Shown here: positions 9,317 through 18,212 of the stretch, one piece after another
Layout: every line of letters starts with the position of its first letter
How positions within the stretch are numbered: position 1 is the stretch's first letter
From: Pseudomonadales bacterium
Lineage (GTDB): Bacteria; Pseudomonadota; Gammaproteobacteria; Pseudomonadales; Pseudohongiellaceae
Direction: 5' to 3'
Assembly (NCBI GenBank): GCA_022819645.1
Contig: JAJEGU010000017.1
Location: 62,001 to 126,000, forward strand
DNA: 64,000 nt
Notes under the pieces: model-generated
What the model saw: only the letters and a program-made list of their open reading frames with translations
Databases searched by the model: none
Told to the model about the DNA's origin: nothing
Position numbers and translations under genes: made by a program

Positions 9317-9991
9317 TCAGGATTCTTCTTCCGCGTCGGGCGCGGCATCGCTTTCCGATTCAGGCGCAGTTTCTGCGTCTCCGGCCTCATCAAGGCCGCC
9401 GCCCCTGGGAGACTGCACCGTGGCGACGGAAAGATCGCCTTCCTTGCCGTGGGACAGGGCCACGCTGCTGACGCCTTCCGGCAGCGTGATGTCCGACAGA
9501 TGCACCGACTGGCCGAGTTCCACCTGGAGCATGTCCACTTCGATGAATTCCGGCAAGTCCTGTGGCAGACAGCTTACGTCGATTTCGGTCATCGACTTGA
9601 GAATGCGTCCGCCGCCGGTTTTCACGCCGACGCATTTGTCCTCGTTGATGAAATGCAGGGGGACACGGATATTGACCGTCTGGCCCTCGCTGATGCGGAG
9701 AAAATCCGCGTGCAGGATCACCGGCCTGGCCGGGTGGCGCTGCAAGTCCTTGATTATGGCGCGTTCCTTGTGCTTGCCATCCAGATTGAGCGTGACGATC
9801 TGGGAGAAGAATGCCTCGTTTTCCGTGGCGTGGAGAATGCTGTCGTGATCGATGGCGAGCAACGCCGGTTCCTTGTCCGCGCCATAGAGCACGGCGGGAA
9901 TGGCATTGTGCAATCGACGCAGGCGGCGGCTCGCACCTTTCCCCTTGTCGGTCCGCACCGATACATCGAGTTCGAATTCAGGAGTTGACAT
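9317..9991 (-). CDS. rplY: Ribosomal protein bL25 (TL5/CTC type)
   Basis: A 224-residue protein starting at MSTPEFELDVSVRTDKGKGASRRLRR, the ATG at 9991 preceded by AGGAAC. It has the N-terminal 5S-rRNA-binding L25 domain (RRLHNAIPAVLYGADKEPALLAID) and the longer CTC-type C-terminal beta domain (about residues 95-190). An acidic low-complexity tail (ESESDAAPDAEEES) ends the protein. E. coli L25 has only the first domain; the two-domain form is usual in pseudomonads and relatives. It sits between prs and pth and may be translationally coupled to pth. Confidence 0.95.
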   Translation of the reverse strand: MSTPEFELDVSVRTDKGKGASRRLRRLHNAIPAVLYGADKEPALLAIDHDSILHATENEAFFSQIVTLNLDGKHKERAIIKDLQRHPARPVILHADFLRISEGQTVNIRVPLHFINEDKCVGVKTGGGRILKSMTEIDVSCLPQDLPEFIEVDMLQVELGQSVHLSDITLPEGVSSVALSHGKEGDLSVATVQSPRGGGLDEAGDAETAPESESDAAPDAEEES

Positions 9992-10105
9992 GGTTTGTTC
10001 CTGTCTCGTTGCAAATTCCCGGCGGAGCTTGCGACCAGCCCTGCCGGGGTCCTGTCGCGGTTCGCCGGCATTGCCGGCGCGGCCCACGACCCGCCGCCGC
10101 GCGGT

Positions 10106-11056
10106 TCAGGTATTGTCGAACATCGCGCTGATGGATTCTTCGTTGCTGACCCGGCGAATCGACTCCGCGAGCAGTTTCGCCATGGACAACTGCCGGATGC
10201 GCTCGCAGTTCCTGGCGTCTTCGCGGAGCGGGATCGTGTCGGTTACCACCAGCGAATCGAGGCTGGAATTCTCGACATTTTCGATTGCCCTGCCGGAAAG
10301 CACCGGATGCGTGCAATAGGCCACCACGCCAAGCGCGCCGGCTTCCTTGAGCGCATCCGCCGCCTTGCAGATCGTCCCGGCGGTATCCACGAGGTCGTCG
10401 ACGATCAGGCAGGTGCGACCGTCCACATCGCCGATGATGTGCATGACCTGGGCTTCATTGATCGATGGCCGGCGCTTGTCGATGATCGCCAGATCCACAT
10501 TGAGCTGTTTGGCCACCGCCCGGGCCCGGACCACGCCGCCGATATCCGGCGAAACCACGGTGAGGTTGCGGTAATTCTGGCGCTCGATCTCGTCGGTCAG
10601 CACCGGCGAGCCGTAGACGTTGTCCACGGGTATGCTGAAGAAACCCTGTATCTGTTCGGCGTGCAGGTCCACCGTAAGCACACGGTCCACGCCAACGGCG
10701 CCGATCATGTCGGCCACCACCTTGGCGCTGATGGCGACCCGGGCCGAGCGCACCCGGCGGTCCTGGCGGGCATAGCCATAATAGGGAATCACCGCGGTGA
10801 TGCGATTGGCCGAGGCCCGGTGCAGGGCGTCGGCGATGAGCATCAGCTCGAGGATGTTGTCATTGGTGGGCGAGCAGGTGGGCTGAATGATGAAGACATC
10901 CTTGCCCCGGACGTTCTCGTTCAGTTCCACGGAGATTTCACCGTCGCTGAACTTGTCGATGCTGGCGTCGCCAAGTGGAACGCCGATGTATCGGGCAATG
11001 CGATCCGCGAGTTGCGGATTGGCATTGCCGGTGAAAACCATGAGATTGGTGGCCAC
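10106..11056 (-). CDS. prs: Ribose-phosphate pyrophosphokinase
   Basis: This enzyme makes PRPP from ribose 5-phosphate and ATP for nucleotide, histidine, tryptophan and NAD synthesis. The 316 residues match the bacterial class I length. Seen: [25 protein letters not shown] near the N terminus, the flexible-loop segment [22 protein letters not shown] and the PRPP-binding loop [10 protein letters not shown] near residue 220. It is transcribed after the tRNA-Gln gene and before rplY, the classic gammaproteobacterial order. Confidence 0.97.
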   Translation of the reverse strand: MATNLMVFTGNANPQLADRIARYIGVPLGDASIDKFSDGEISVELNENVRGKDVFIIQPTCSPTNDNILELMLIADALHRASANRITAVIPYYGYARQDRRVRSARVAISAKVVADMIGAVGVDRVLTVDLHAEQIQGFFSIPVDNVYGSPVLTDEIERQNYRNLTVVSPDIGGVVRARAVAKQLNVDLAIIDKRRPSINEAQVMHIIGDVDGRTCLIVDDLVDTAGTICKAADALKEAGALGVVAYCTHPVLSGRAIENVENSSLDSLVVTDTIPLREDARNCERIRQLSMAKLLAESIRRVSNEESISAMFDNT

Positions 11057-11103
11057 GGTGGGTGATTCGCCTGTCGCTTACGGGCGCACGTTAAACGGGT
11101 TTG

Positions 11104-11139
11104 CCATTTTTTGTGCCTGGCGCAGCCAGGCACAAAAAA
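11104..11139. terminator. Bidirectional hairpin between prs and tRNA-Gln
   Basis: TTTTTTGTGCCTGGC pairs with GCCAGGCACAAAAAA around the 3-base loop gca, directly against the CCA end of the tRNA gene. A- and T-tracts border both arms, so it can work as an intrinsic terminator in either direction. It may limit read-through from ispE-tRNA into prs or help release the tRNA 3' end. Confidence 0.75.
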
Positions 11140-11214
11140 TGGCTGGGGTGGCTGGACTCGAACCAACGAATGCAAGGATCAAAACCTTGTGCCTTACCAC
11201 TTGGCGACACCCCA
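11140..11214 (-). tRNA. tRNA-Gln (anticodon TTG)
   Basis: A 75-base gene with encoded CCA. The acceptor stem TGGGGTG pairs with CACCCCA, the anticodon stem CAAGG/CCTTG encloses the loop TTTTGAT, and the T arm contains GGTTCGAGTCC. The anticodon TTG (11182-11180) reads CAA and CAG. It lies between ispE and prs, where many Pseudomonas-like genomes have a tRNA-Gln. Confidence 0.97.
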
Positions 11215-11290
11215 ACACGCGAATTTTACCAGTTTCTCCGGGGAAATCGCGCACTTTGCGGATTCCCGGGCCGGCATGTCTGGCGAATGC

Positions 11291-12154
11291 TCAACCCCGT
11301 ACTCCTTGCGGACAGCCCTCTGCGTGTTCCATTTTCGAGATTCCCCGGGCGGCGAAACCGGTCCAGCCACTGGGCAATTGGGCCAGAATCCCTTCCGCCG
11401 CAGCCTCGCCGGCAATCTCGACAAAGACGCTGGCGCCGGTGCCCGACATGCGCGCCGCGCCGAATCGGCCCAGCCAGGTCAAGGCTTCATCCACCGCCGG
11501 GTAGAGCCGGCGCGTGACCGGTTCGCAGTCGTTACGGCAGCTTCCCGCGAGAAAGTCGGCAATTCTGATGTTTGCGGAGTTGCGTGTCAAATTTTCATCC
11601 CGGAAAACCGCCGCCGTGGAGACCTCACAGGCAGGCGTGACCACCAGATACCATCGCTCGGGAAGTTCCACCGGCGTCAGGATTTCGCCGATGCCTTCGC
11701 CCCAGGCGCTGTGGCCGCGGAGAAATACCGGCAGGTCGGCGCCGAGGCGCAGGCCAATCCGGCAAAGCGCGTTGATGGAAAGACCCAGCTTCCAGAGCCG
11801 GTTCAGCGCCAGCAGGGTGGCGGCGGCATTGGAGCTGCCGCCGCCCAGTCCGCCGCCCACAGGCAGACGCTTTTCCAATTCGATATCGGCGCCAGCCTTG
11901 CAGCCGCTCTCCCGAGCCAGCGCGGCTGCTGCCCGCAGGATCAGATTGTCGCTTCGGGGCAGCTTGCGGCCCTGGGGGGTGTCGGCAATACGCAGGGAGA
12001 CGCCGCTTCGCCGCCGGGGCGCAAAATGCAGCAAATCGCCATGATCGAGCAACTGGAACAGGGTTTGCAGCTGGTGGTAGCCGTCGTCGCGACGGCCGGT
12101 GACATGCAGGAACAGGTTGAGCTTGGCCGGGGCCGGCAGACTGAGCGCGGTCAT
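11291..12154 (-). CDS. ispE: 4-diphosphocytidyl-2-C-methyl-D-erythritol kinase
   Basis: IspE is the GHMP-family kinase of the MEP isoprenoid pathway and phosphorylates the 2-OH of CDP-methylerythritol. The 287 residues match the family. Seen: PAPAKLNLFLHVTGRRDDGYHQLQTLFQLLD at the N terminus, the glycine-rich ATP loop LPVGGGLGGGSSNAAATL, LGADLPVFL and the C-terminal RMSGTGASVF motif. Its ATG overlaps the lolB stop as ATGA, which implies translational coupling. Confidence 0.96.
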   Translation of the reverse strand: MTALSLPAPAKLNLFLHVTGRRDDGYHQLQTLFQLLDHGDLLHFAPRRRSGVSLRIADTPQGRKLPRSDNLILRAAAALARESGCKAGADIELEKRLPVGGGLGGGSSNAAATLLALNRLWKLGLSINALCRIGLRLGADLPVFLRGHSAWGEGIGEILTPVELPERWYLVVTPACEVSTAAVFRDENLTRNSANIRIADFLAGSCRNDCEPVTRRLYPAVDEALTWLGRFGAARMSGTGASVFVEIAGEAAAEGILAQLPSGWTGFAARGISKMEHAEGCPQGVRG

Positions 12155-12771
12155 TCCGGTGACCCGACGATCCAGCGCAGGCCCACGAAGCGGAGGCGGA
12201 TATCGTCTGCGGCGCGGGAAAGTTCAATGGCGCCCGGCAGGTTCAACTCGCCGTATCGCCGCGGATCATCGTATTGCACCGACCAGCCGTCCTGACGCAG
12301 GGTGCGCAGCTGGTTTGCGTCGTTGAAATCGAGTTCCGCATCGCCGGCCGGAGCGGGCAGGCCGCGCACCCAGTATTCCAGACGGGAGACCGGCAACTCA
12401 TAGCCGAGTTGCTCGAGAATCAGGTTTTCCGGCGTGGTCGCGGTGAACACCTCGCCGTCCGATTCGAGGCTGACGCCGTCCGGGCCGCCGCTGATCAGGG
12501 TATTGCCGGCATTGAAGGAGCCCCAGAGGCGGATGTTGTAGTTGCGTTGCTGCTGCCGCCAGAGAATCCGGGGCGTGTGGGATTCATTGTCGTAGCGCAC
12601 ATTGACCCGCCCCCGCAGTTGCCATTGCTCCAGCGCCGCAAGTCCCTCCCGGTGGCGGTTCCAGTCACCGCCCTCAAGCGCCCGCGGCGCATTGGCGCAC
12701 CCCGCCGGCAATCCGGCAAGCAAAGCGAGGAAACCCACAGATTGCAGCAGTCTCAACACTGGGACACCCAT
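12151..12771 (-). CDS. lolB: Outer-membrane lipoprotein insertion protein LolB
   Basis: LolB accepts lipoproteins from LolA and inserts them in the inner leaflet of the outer membrane, and is itself a lipoprotein. I chose the ATG at 12771 (MGVPVLRLLQSVG); a start five codons earlier is possible. Signal peptide and lipobox LPAGC lie around residues 15-26. The mature part holds the LolB barrel segments QWQLRGRVNVRYDNESHTPRILWRQQQRNYNIRLWG and LEYWVRGLPAPA. The chosen start codon is part of the recurring GATGGGTGTCCCA motif (12760-12772), so a repeat may have reshaped the extreme N terminus. Confidence 0.92.
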   Translation of the reverse strand: MGVPVLRLLQSVGFLALLAGLPAGCANAPRALEGGDWNRHREGLAALEQWQLRGRVNVRYDNESHTPRILWRQQQRNYNIRLWGSFNAGNTLISGGPDGVSLESDGEVFTATTPENLILEQLGYELPVSRLEYWVRGLPAPAGDAELDFNDANQLRTLRQDGWSVQYDDPRRYGELNLPGAIELSRAADDIRLRFVGLRWIVGSPE

Positions 12772-12781
12772 CAAAGTTACT

Positions 12782-12977
12782 GTCATTCCGCGCGAAGCGA
12801 AGTCGCAGGCTCCTAGGAGCCTGCGCCGTAGGAATTCACGGCTGCAAATCCGCTTTCATCCGCGCCCCTGGCCGCTCGATTTCGTTGAATATCCACCAAT
12901 ATTCGCCTCAATCGAGCGGTCAGGGGCGCGGCGATAGCGAATTTTCGCTTTCGCGAATTCCTGTGGCGCAAGCTCCT
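12782..12977. repeat. REP half-palindrome plus full MITE-like element (family B)
   Basis: A family A repeat end at about 12782-12809 abuts a family B element at 12815-12977. Family B opens with GGAGCCTGCGCCGTAGGAAT and closes with the imperfect inverse (GAATTCCTGTGGCGCAAGCTCC, with one space-equivalent mismatch). Its inner part can pair further: the CGCCCCTGGCCGCTCGATT segment matches AATCGAGCGGTCAGGGGCG. No protein is encoded. It occupies the gap between lolB and the TPR gene. A second full copy, inverted, is at 18151-18313. Confidence 0.85.
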
Positions 12978-12980
12978 GGA

Positions 12981-14732
12981 TCATGGCCTCCCCTTGAGCC
13001 GCTCCATGGTGGGCAGGATGAATTCGCTTTCGGGGTTTTCCGCAAGGGCTTCGGCCCAGACGCTTTCGGCTTCCTCCCGGCGGTCCAGCGTCCAGAGCAC
13101 CTCCCCGAGATGGGCGGCGACTTCGTGGTCGGGAAAGGCCGCGTAGGCCCGGCGCAGGTTTTCCAGCGCCTCGTCGAGAATGCCGAGTTTGAACTGGGCC
13201 CAGCCGAGACTGTCGATGATGGCCGGGTCATCCGGTTCGATGGCGATGGCGCGCTCGATCAACTCCAGCGCCTCTTCATGGCGCTCGGTGCGGTCCGCCA
13301 GCATGTAGCCAAGATGATTGAGCGCCCTGGCGTTATCCGGCTGCATGCGGATGATCTGTTGCAGATCGGCCTCGGATTCCGCCATGTCGCCCCTGGAATC
13401 GTGGACGAAAACCCGGGTGAAAAGCAGGTCGGCGTGATTGGGATAGCGATTCAGGGCACGGTCAAGCAGTTCCCTGGCCCGCTGGGGATGGCCCTCCTGC
13501 AACAGAATGGCGGACTCCATGCTGATGAACTGGATTTCCAGCCTGCTGCTGCCCCGGGAAAGCTCGGCCAGCCAGTCGTGGGCCTCGTCGAATCGGCCAA
13601 GCTGAATGGCCAGCCTCGTGCTTTGCTGCTGGGCCGGCAGAAAGTTCTCCACGCCCTGGCGCACCTGGCGAAAGTGTGCAATGGCGGCTTCGAAATCACC
13701 AAGTTGCTGATTGGCGTATGCGATGTAGAAATGCGCGTCGTCTTCATTCTGCCTCGCCCCAAGCATCTGTTCGAAAATGCCGATGGCCGACGGGAAATTC
13801 TCCATTTCGAGATCGAGCAGGCCAGCGGAAAGCAGGGTTTCCCAGTCATCCGGCGCCTGGGCGAGCATGATGCCGAACTGTTCCCTGGCGAGGGCAAGCT
13901 GCCGTTGTTGCAATAACAGCCGGGCGTAGCCCAGCCGCAGGCCGCGGTTGTCCGGGAAGGCCTCAAGCCCGGCTTCCAGCGCGGCCGCCGCGCCTTCGCC
14001 GTCATTGGCGCTTTGGTGGAGCTGGGCCTGCAACTGCACGAGTTCAGGCGTCATTTCAACGCGGTCGCCGAACTGCCCGAACTCCGCCAGCGCCAGGTCG
14101 AACTGCTGGTTTTGCGCAAGTAGCTGCACCAGGGCGATGCGGACCGAGCCGTTTGCGGGGTGGCGCTCCCTGATCCCGCGCAATCCGGCGATCAAGTCCG
14201 AGCGAATCCGGCGCTCCATATTGCCGGTGGCGGAAGCGAGAATGCTGAATTCAAAACTGCCGCCGGCTTCCAGCACCTGCTCCATGTGGGACAGGGCCTG
14301 GCCCGGCCGGCCGGCTTCCAGCAACTGGAATGACAACAGCAGATGCGGCTCCGGCGAATCCGGAGAAACTTCCGCCCAGAGCAGCCCGAGTTCGAGCAGA
14401 CTGCGCCCGTCGCCGATGGCCGAAGCGAACTGCACTGCGCGCTCGATGACGCCGAGGTCAAGGGTTTCCCGGGCCAGCTCGAAATAGACTTCGGCGGCCT
14501 GATCGAGATCGCCGCGCTGGGCGCTCAATTCGCCGGTGATGGCCTGGTAGAGCTGCTCAGCGGTGAAACTGCCGTATTCAATGGGGGTGGGCGCCGGTGC
14601 CTCGGCCTGGGCTTGCGCGACAGGCTCCGTTGCGGGGGTTTCCGCAACGCGAGTCCCGGTCTGCAAGGCGCAGGCCGCCAGCAGCAAGACCATGCCGGCA
14701 GGCAGACTGGCGCGCAGCATCGAAACATTCAT
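12981..14732 (-). CDS. TPR-repeat lipoprotein (PA4667-like)
   Basis: A 583-residue protein from the ATG at 14732 (MNVSMLRASLPAGMVLLLAACALQ) with lipobox LLAAC, followed by an Ala/Pro/Glu linker. The rest is tetratricopeptide-like helical repeats, for example HFYIAYANQQLGDFEAAIAHFRQV, ALNHLGYMLADRTERHEEALELIERAIAIEPDDPAIIDSLGWAQFKLGILDEALENLRRAY and VAAHLGEVLWTLDRREEAESVW. It sits between lolB and hemA, as the Pseudomonas TPR protein PA4667 does. The likely role is a periplasmic-side scaffold at the outer membrane; no catalytic motif is visible. An extended -10 promoter precedes it. Confidence 0.88.
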   Translation of the reverse strand: MNVSMLRASLPAGMVLLLAACALQTGTRVAETPATEPVAQAQAEAPAPTPIEYGSFTAEQLYQAITGELSAQRGDLDQAAEVYFELARETLDLGVIERAVQFASAIGDGRSLLELGLLWAEVSPDSPEPHLLLSFQLLEAGRPGQALSHMEQVLEAGGSFEFSILASATGNMERRIRSDLIAGLRGIRERHPANGSVRIALVQLLAQNQQFDLALAEFGQFGDRVEMTPELVQLQAQLHQSANDGEGAAAALEAGLEAFPDNRGLRLGYARLLLQQRQLALAREQFGIMLAQAPDDWETLLSAGLLDLEMENFPSAIGIFEQMLGARQNEDDAHFYIAYANQQLGDFEAAIAHFRQVRQGVENFLPAQQQSTRLAIQLGRFDEAHDWLAELSRGSSRLEIQFISMESAILLQEGHPQRARELLDRALNRYPNHADLLFTRVFVHDSRGDMAESEADLQQIIRMQPDNARALNHLGYMLADRTERHEEALELIERAIAIEPDDPAIIDSLGWAQFKLGILDEALENLRRAYAAFPDHEVAAHLGEVLWTLDRREEAESVWAEALAENPESEFILPTMERLKGRP

Positions 14733-14753
14733 TGGAGATTCCACAAAAGGAAC

Positions 14754-14759
14754 AGTATA
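14754..14759 (-). promoter_or_regulatory. Extended -10 promoter of the TPR lipoprotein gene
   Basis: On the minus strand TTGCTATACT contains TATACT with the TGn extension, about 21 bases before the start codon. No good -35 is seen at the right spacing, as expected for extended -10 promoters. Confidence 0.45.
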
Positions 14760-14847
14760 GCAATGTCCGGGGAAGCTGGCTCTGGTCAAAAGGCAAATGG
14801 ACACCCACTGGGGTTACCGTTAATTTACGTGGAGGCGCAGTATCTCA

Positions 14848-14927
14848 TGCAGTGCCCTCCCGAAGAGATTCTGCGACTACGCGCAGAATGACATGAAGCA
14901 GCACCCGGCGGTTCGATGGGTGTCCCA
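14848..14927. repeat. Family A REP remnant and TGGGACACCCATCG motif
   Basis: This occupies the 322-base gap 14733-15054. ATCTCATGCAGTG followed by AGATTCTGCGACTACGCGCAGAATGACA (in two parts, 14848-14893) resembles the linker and one arm of the pair at 22751-22834, with part of the palindrome deleted. The inverted motif CGATGGGTGTCCCA lies at 14914-14927. I see no coding potential in the gap. Confidence 0.7.
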
Positions 14928-15054
14928 ATTGAACCCGCTCAAGTCGTTTCATTGCTTTTCCTTCGTCAATGAATAATGAATTTCAGCCGCAGAAAACCCA
15001 CTTTAATGCTGCGTATCACATCCTATTGGAGTCCGGGTTTTCTTTTATGGCCTT

Positions 15055-16161
15055 TTATCGAGCACCTGCATTCTCCAGCATACGAACAACTTCCAAGTTG
15101 CCGTTTCGCCGCGCCAGACGTAAAGCACTCTCGCCCGCTGCACCGCTCGCGTCCGCGCCCGCTCTGAGTAGTTCGCTGACAATCTCGGTTTCATTATTCA
15201 TAGCGGCTACCGTTAACACAGAATCAGGGAGATCTGGTGATATTATTATTTCGAGATCGGCGTTGTGGGAAATAAGCAACCGCACAATATCCAGATTCCC
15301 ATCACTGGCAGCGTTCATTAGATGCGTATAACCCAGACTGTCTGCCCAATCAACGTTGGCACCTGCGTCAATCAACAGTTTCACCATATCCGGTCTAGAT
15401 TGTCGAATAGCATCGCCTAGAGGGGTTGTATCACCATCGGTTGTGGTAAAATTCACATCCGCCCCGGAATCTATCAGTGCTTGAACACTGTCAATGCTTT
15501 CAGAGATTAGTGCTGTTAAAAGGGGATGGTTATACCCTTGTGCGTCACGCCTTGCTGACAGGCTGTTATACCTTTCGAGCACATATTCTCCGAATATTTC
15601 ATTGTTTATCCCAATATCAACAAGCTGATTTGAAGTTAGATAGGGTGCCAATCGTTCCTGTAAATCTTCAATAGAGAGTCTGTTTTCCGCCATTTCCAAT
15701 CGCGTTATATCCCCGTCCCTCCATGCGCGATATATTTCCTGATTGAACTGCTCCCATTCCATAATAATGGCACGAACTATCGGCTCATTCTCAAGCCCCA
15801 TGCTGTTAATGAATTCTTCCCACTTCGACTCATAAGCTGTTTCCGCAATTGAAACAGGTTCCGGTGGTTGCCGAAATTCGGGCAACCCTGTTCTAAATCC
15901 CGATGGAGGTTCCAAGCGGGTTGTGGGGGATTCAACTGTTTGGCTCTGCTGTCTGTCGGTGTCAGATAGTTCTACTTCGCGGGAAGTCAACTGTATAGCG
16001 GACTGTTCGGATTCTACCTGCAATTGCCGGGATTCTCCAGAGGTAGATTCCTCAAAATCCAAGTCTTGCTCAGTAGGCCAAAACAGGGAAAGTGCTCCCA
16101 GGAAAGCGATAGTTCCCAGGAGCAATAATCCTTGGTTTTTCTCGCTAAAGCGAATCATCAT
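15055..16161 (-). CDS. Membrane-anchored ankyrin-repeat protein
   Basis: A 368-residue protein from the ATG at 16161. A single N-terminal membrane segment (LLLLGTIAFLGALSLFW) is followed by an acidic/Ser/Gln linker to about residue 95, a helical region with no recognised family, and C-terminal ankyrin repeats: HPLLTALISESIDSVQALIDSGADVNF, TPLGDAIRQSRPDMVKLLIDAGANVDW, THLMNAASDGNLDIVRLLISHNADL and SALRLARRNGNLEVVRMLENAGA. It is clearly more AT-rich than its neighbours, suggesting acquisition. It overlaps the upstream acidic gene by ATGA, so the two are probably co-translated. Function unknown. Confidence 0.82.
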   Translation of the reverse strand: MMIRFSEKNQGLLLLGTIAFLGALSLFWPTEQDLDFEESTSGESRQLQVESEQSAIQLTSREVELSDTDRQQSQTVESPTTRLEPPSGFRTGLPEFRQPPEPVSIAETAYESKWEEFINSMGLENEPIVRAIIMEWEQFNQEIYRAWRDGDITRLEMAENRLSIEDLQERLAPYLTSNQLVDIGINNEIFGEYVLERYNSLSARRDAQGYNHPLLTALISESIDSVQALIDSGADVNFTTTDGDTTPLGDAIRQSRPDMVKLLIDAGANVDWADSLGYTHLMNAASDGNLDIVRLLISHNADLEIIISPDLPDSVLTVAAMNNETEIVSELLRAGADASGAAGESALRLARRNGNLEVVRMLENAGAR

Positions 16162-16472
16162 CCTGAATCCTGTTCGCAAGTGACTCCTCCATCATCGTCG
16201 TCCTGCTGACAACTGTCTGTGCCGGAACCGCCGCCGACTTGATAAACAGTTACTTTTCCAATGGGTTCAACAGGAAGATCGTACGGAATCCTGTAAGGTG
16301 GAGTGAAGGAGTCTTCATCTGCTCCCCCACCTTCACTGCCGTCTTGATTATCTTGCGGCTGGGAGTCATTGTCTGAGTCTGTTGGGTTTGGGTTATTGTC
16401 CAAACATTCTTGCTGCTCATCTAGTTCTTGTCTCAATAGGTTCCTCAATTCCCGTTCAGGATGATCGGTCAA
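16158..16472 (-). CDS. Small acidic low-complexity protein, unknown function
   Basis: A 104-residue frame starting at a TTG (MTDHPERELRNLLRQELDEQQEC). It is rich in Asp, Gln, Ser and Gly (NPTDSDNDSQPQDNQDGSEGGGADEDSF) with a Cys at three places near the C terminus and no membrane segment or known domain. The TTG at 16472 lies only about 10 bases after the predicted transcription start; a TTG at 16436 after GAGGAAC is an alternative. Its stop overlaps the ankyrin gene start. Composition matches the AT-rich ankyrin gene rather than the core genome. Confidence 0.55.
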   Translation of the reverse strand: MTDHPERELRNLLRQELDEQQECLDNNPNPTDSDNDSQPQDNQDGSEGGGADEDSFTPPYRIPYDLPVEPIGKVTVYQVGGGSGTDSCQQDDDDGGVTCEQDSG

Positions 16473-16487
16473 GCCCTTTAAGTGGCT

Positions 16488-16515
16488 ATCATATCAGCGA
16501 TTCCCGGTAACTCAA
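16488..16515 (-). promoter_or_regulatory. Promoter of the acidic-protein/ankyrin pair
   Basis: On the minus strand TTGAGT (16515-16510) and TATGAT (16493-16488) are 16 bases apart. The predicted start of transcription is near 16481. The 402-base gap up to hemA (16473-16874) otherwise holds a TGGGACACCCATCG motif at 16757-16770 and no gene I can support. Confidence 0.5.
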
Positions 16516-16874
16516 CCGGCGATTGACTGAAGCCGAACCGGGCCTTTAGTCGTGTCGATGAGAGATGTCCTGGCGCTGCAACCCCTCCGGCGCTTGTCCG
16601 GATGGCGATTTCCGCTACCTCGTGCTTCCCCGAAGAACCGGCTTTTCGCGCAACTGGCCGCGGCGAACCGTCACGAGGTATCGAGCAACTCCGGCTCGCG
16701 GGGACGGATGCCGAAGGCAATGGCGCCGTACGGAAGAGGCAATGGAGAAGAGGCAATGGGACACCCATCGGCCTGCTCTGCCCGAGTCCGCCAATGCCCG
16801 GGATTGCCGCCAGGCGAGTGTGGCCCGGTACTCTGGTATATTTGTGCTTTCTCGCCTGAACTTCCTGGAATACC

Positions 16875-18212
16875 GTGGAACTGGCAGTTACCGGAATCAA
16901 CCACAGTACCGCCAATATCGCCTTGCGCGAGAAGGTAGCCTTTCCCCCCGACCTCATATCCGATGCCTTGCGGCAGGCTGTGGGGTTGCCCGGCGTGAAT
17001 GAAGCCGTCATTGTCTCCACCTGCAACCGGACCGAGGTGTATCTGGGTTTTTCCGGGGCTGCGCCCGAGACGGATGAAGGGGCGGGGCGGCATCAGATCA
17101 CGCTGGACTGGCTGGCGGGAATTCATGGCTTGCGCGCCGAAGAACTGGCGCCGGCAAGCTATTTCCATCATGGCGGCGACGCGGTGCGGCACCTGATGAA
17201 GGTCGCCGCGGGCCTGGATTCCATGGTGCTCGGCGAACCCCAGATTCTGGGGCAGATCAAGTCCGCCCTGGCCCTGTCACGGGAATTGAAACTGGCCGGG
17301 GGACAGCTTGCCCAGGCATTCGAGGCGTCCTTTTCCATTGCCAAGGAAGTGCGCAGCGAAACTGCCATTGGCGCCAGCCCGGTATCGGTTGCCTATGCGG
17401 CGGTCACGCTGGCCGGACGAATCTTCTCCGACCTGTCCCGCTTGCAGGTTGTGCTGGTGGGCGCCGGCCGCACCATCGAACTCGCCGCGCGGCATCTGAC
17501 CGAGAAAGGGGTCCGCAGTATCGTTGTCGCCAATCGCACGCTCGATAATGCCCTGCAACTGGCAGGCAGGATTTCCGGCGAAGGCGCCCTGCTGTCGGAC
17601 TTGCCCGCGTTGCTGATTCACGCTGATATCGTAATCTCGTCCACAAGCAGTCAGTTGCCCCTGATTGGCAAGGGCATGGTGGAGCGGGCGATTCGCCAGC
17701 GCAAACACCGCCCGATGCTGCTCGTGGACCTCGCCGTTCCGCGTGACATCGAAGTGGAAGTGAGCGAGATTCCCGACGCCTATCTCTACGGCATTGACGA
17801 CATCGGCAATGTCATAGAGGACAGCGTGGCAAGCCGGCGGCAAGCCGCGACCGAGGCCGAATCCATCATTGATCGGGGGATGGAAAGCTTTCTCGGGCAG
17901 TTGCGTTCGCGCAACGCTGTCGCTACCCTGCGCCGTCTGCGCGGCAAGGCCGACAAGATTCGTCAGGCCGAGCTTCGTCAGGCCCGGCGCGAACTTGAAA
18001 AAGGCAAGGATGCGGAAGCCATCCTCGAGTCACTGGCCCGGGCCATCACCAACAAACTGATTCATTCACCCAGCGTTCGCATGAAGCAGGCCAGCGCCGA
18101 AGGAAGGGATGAATTGCTCGACGCAACCCGGGAACTGTTCGAGCTTGACCAGGAGCCTGCGCCGCAGGAATTCGCGAAAGCGAAAATTCGCTATCGCCGC
18201 GCCCCTGGCTGA
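16875..18212 (+). CDS. hemA: Glutamyl-tRNA reductase
   Basis: HemA reduces glutamyl-tRNA to glutamate-1-semialdehyde with NADPH, the first step of C5-type tetrapyrrole synthesis. The 445 residues begin at a GTG (MELAVTGINHSTANIALREKVAF). The catalytic Cys is residue 50 in IVSTCNRTEVY. The glycine-rich NADPH loop VLVGAGRTIELAARHL and VDLAVPRDIE follow, with the helical dimerisation domain at the C terminus. The last 20 or so residues (EPAPQEFAKAK and IRYRRAPG) are not HemA: they are translated from a family B repeat that starts at 18151 and supplies the stop. prfA and prmC follow in the usual order. Confidence 0.95.
   Translation: MELAVTGINHSTANIALREKVAFPPDLISDALRQAVGLPGVNEAVIVSTCNRTEVYLGFSGAAPETDEGAGRHQITLDWLAGIHGLRAEELAPASYFHHGGDAVRHLMKVAAGLDSMVLGEPQILGQIKSALALSRELKLAGGQLAQAFEASFSIAKEVRSETAIGASPVSVAYAAVTLAGRIFSDLSRLQVVLVGAGRTIELAARHLTEKGVRSIVVANRTLDNALQLAGRISGEGALLSDLPALLIHADIVISSTSSQLPLIGKGMVERAIRQRKHRPMLLVDLAVPRDIEVEVSEIPDAYLYGIDDIGNVIEDSVASRRQAATEAESIIDRGMESFLGQLRSRNAVATLRRLRGKADKIRQAELRQARRELEKGKDAEAILESLARAITNKLIHSPSVRMKQASAEGRDELLDATRELFELDQEPAPQEFAKAKIRYRRAPG

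Noticed and set aside
16478..17026. 182-codon minus-strand frame overlapping the hemA start
   Set aside because: Partly antisense to hemA and with no recognisable family; the 402-base gap beside hemA shows no supportable gene.
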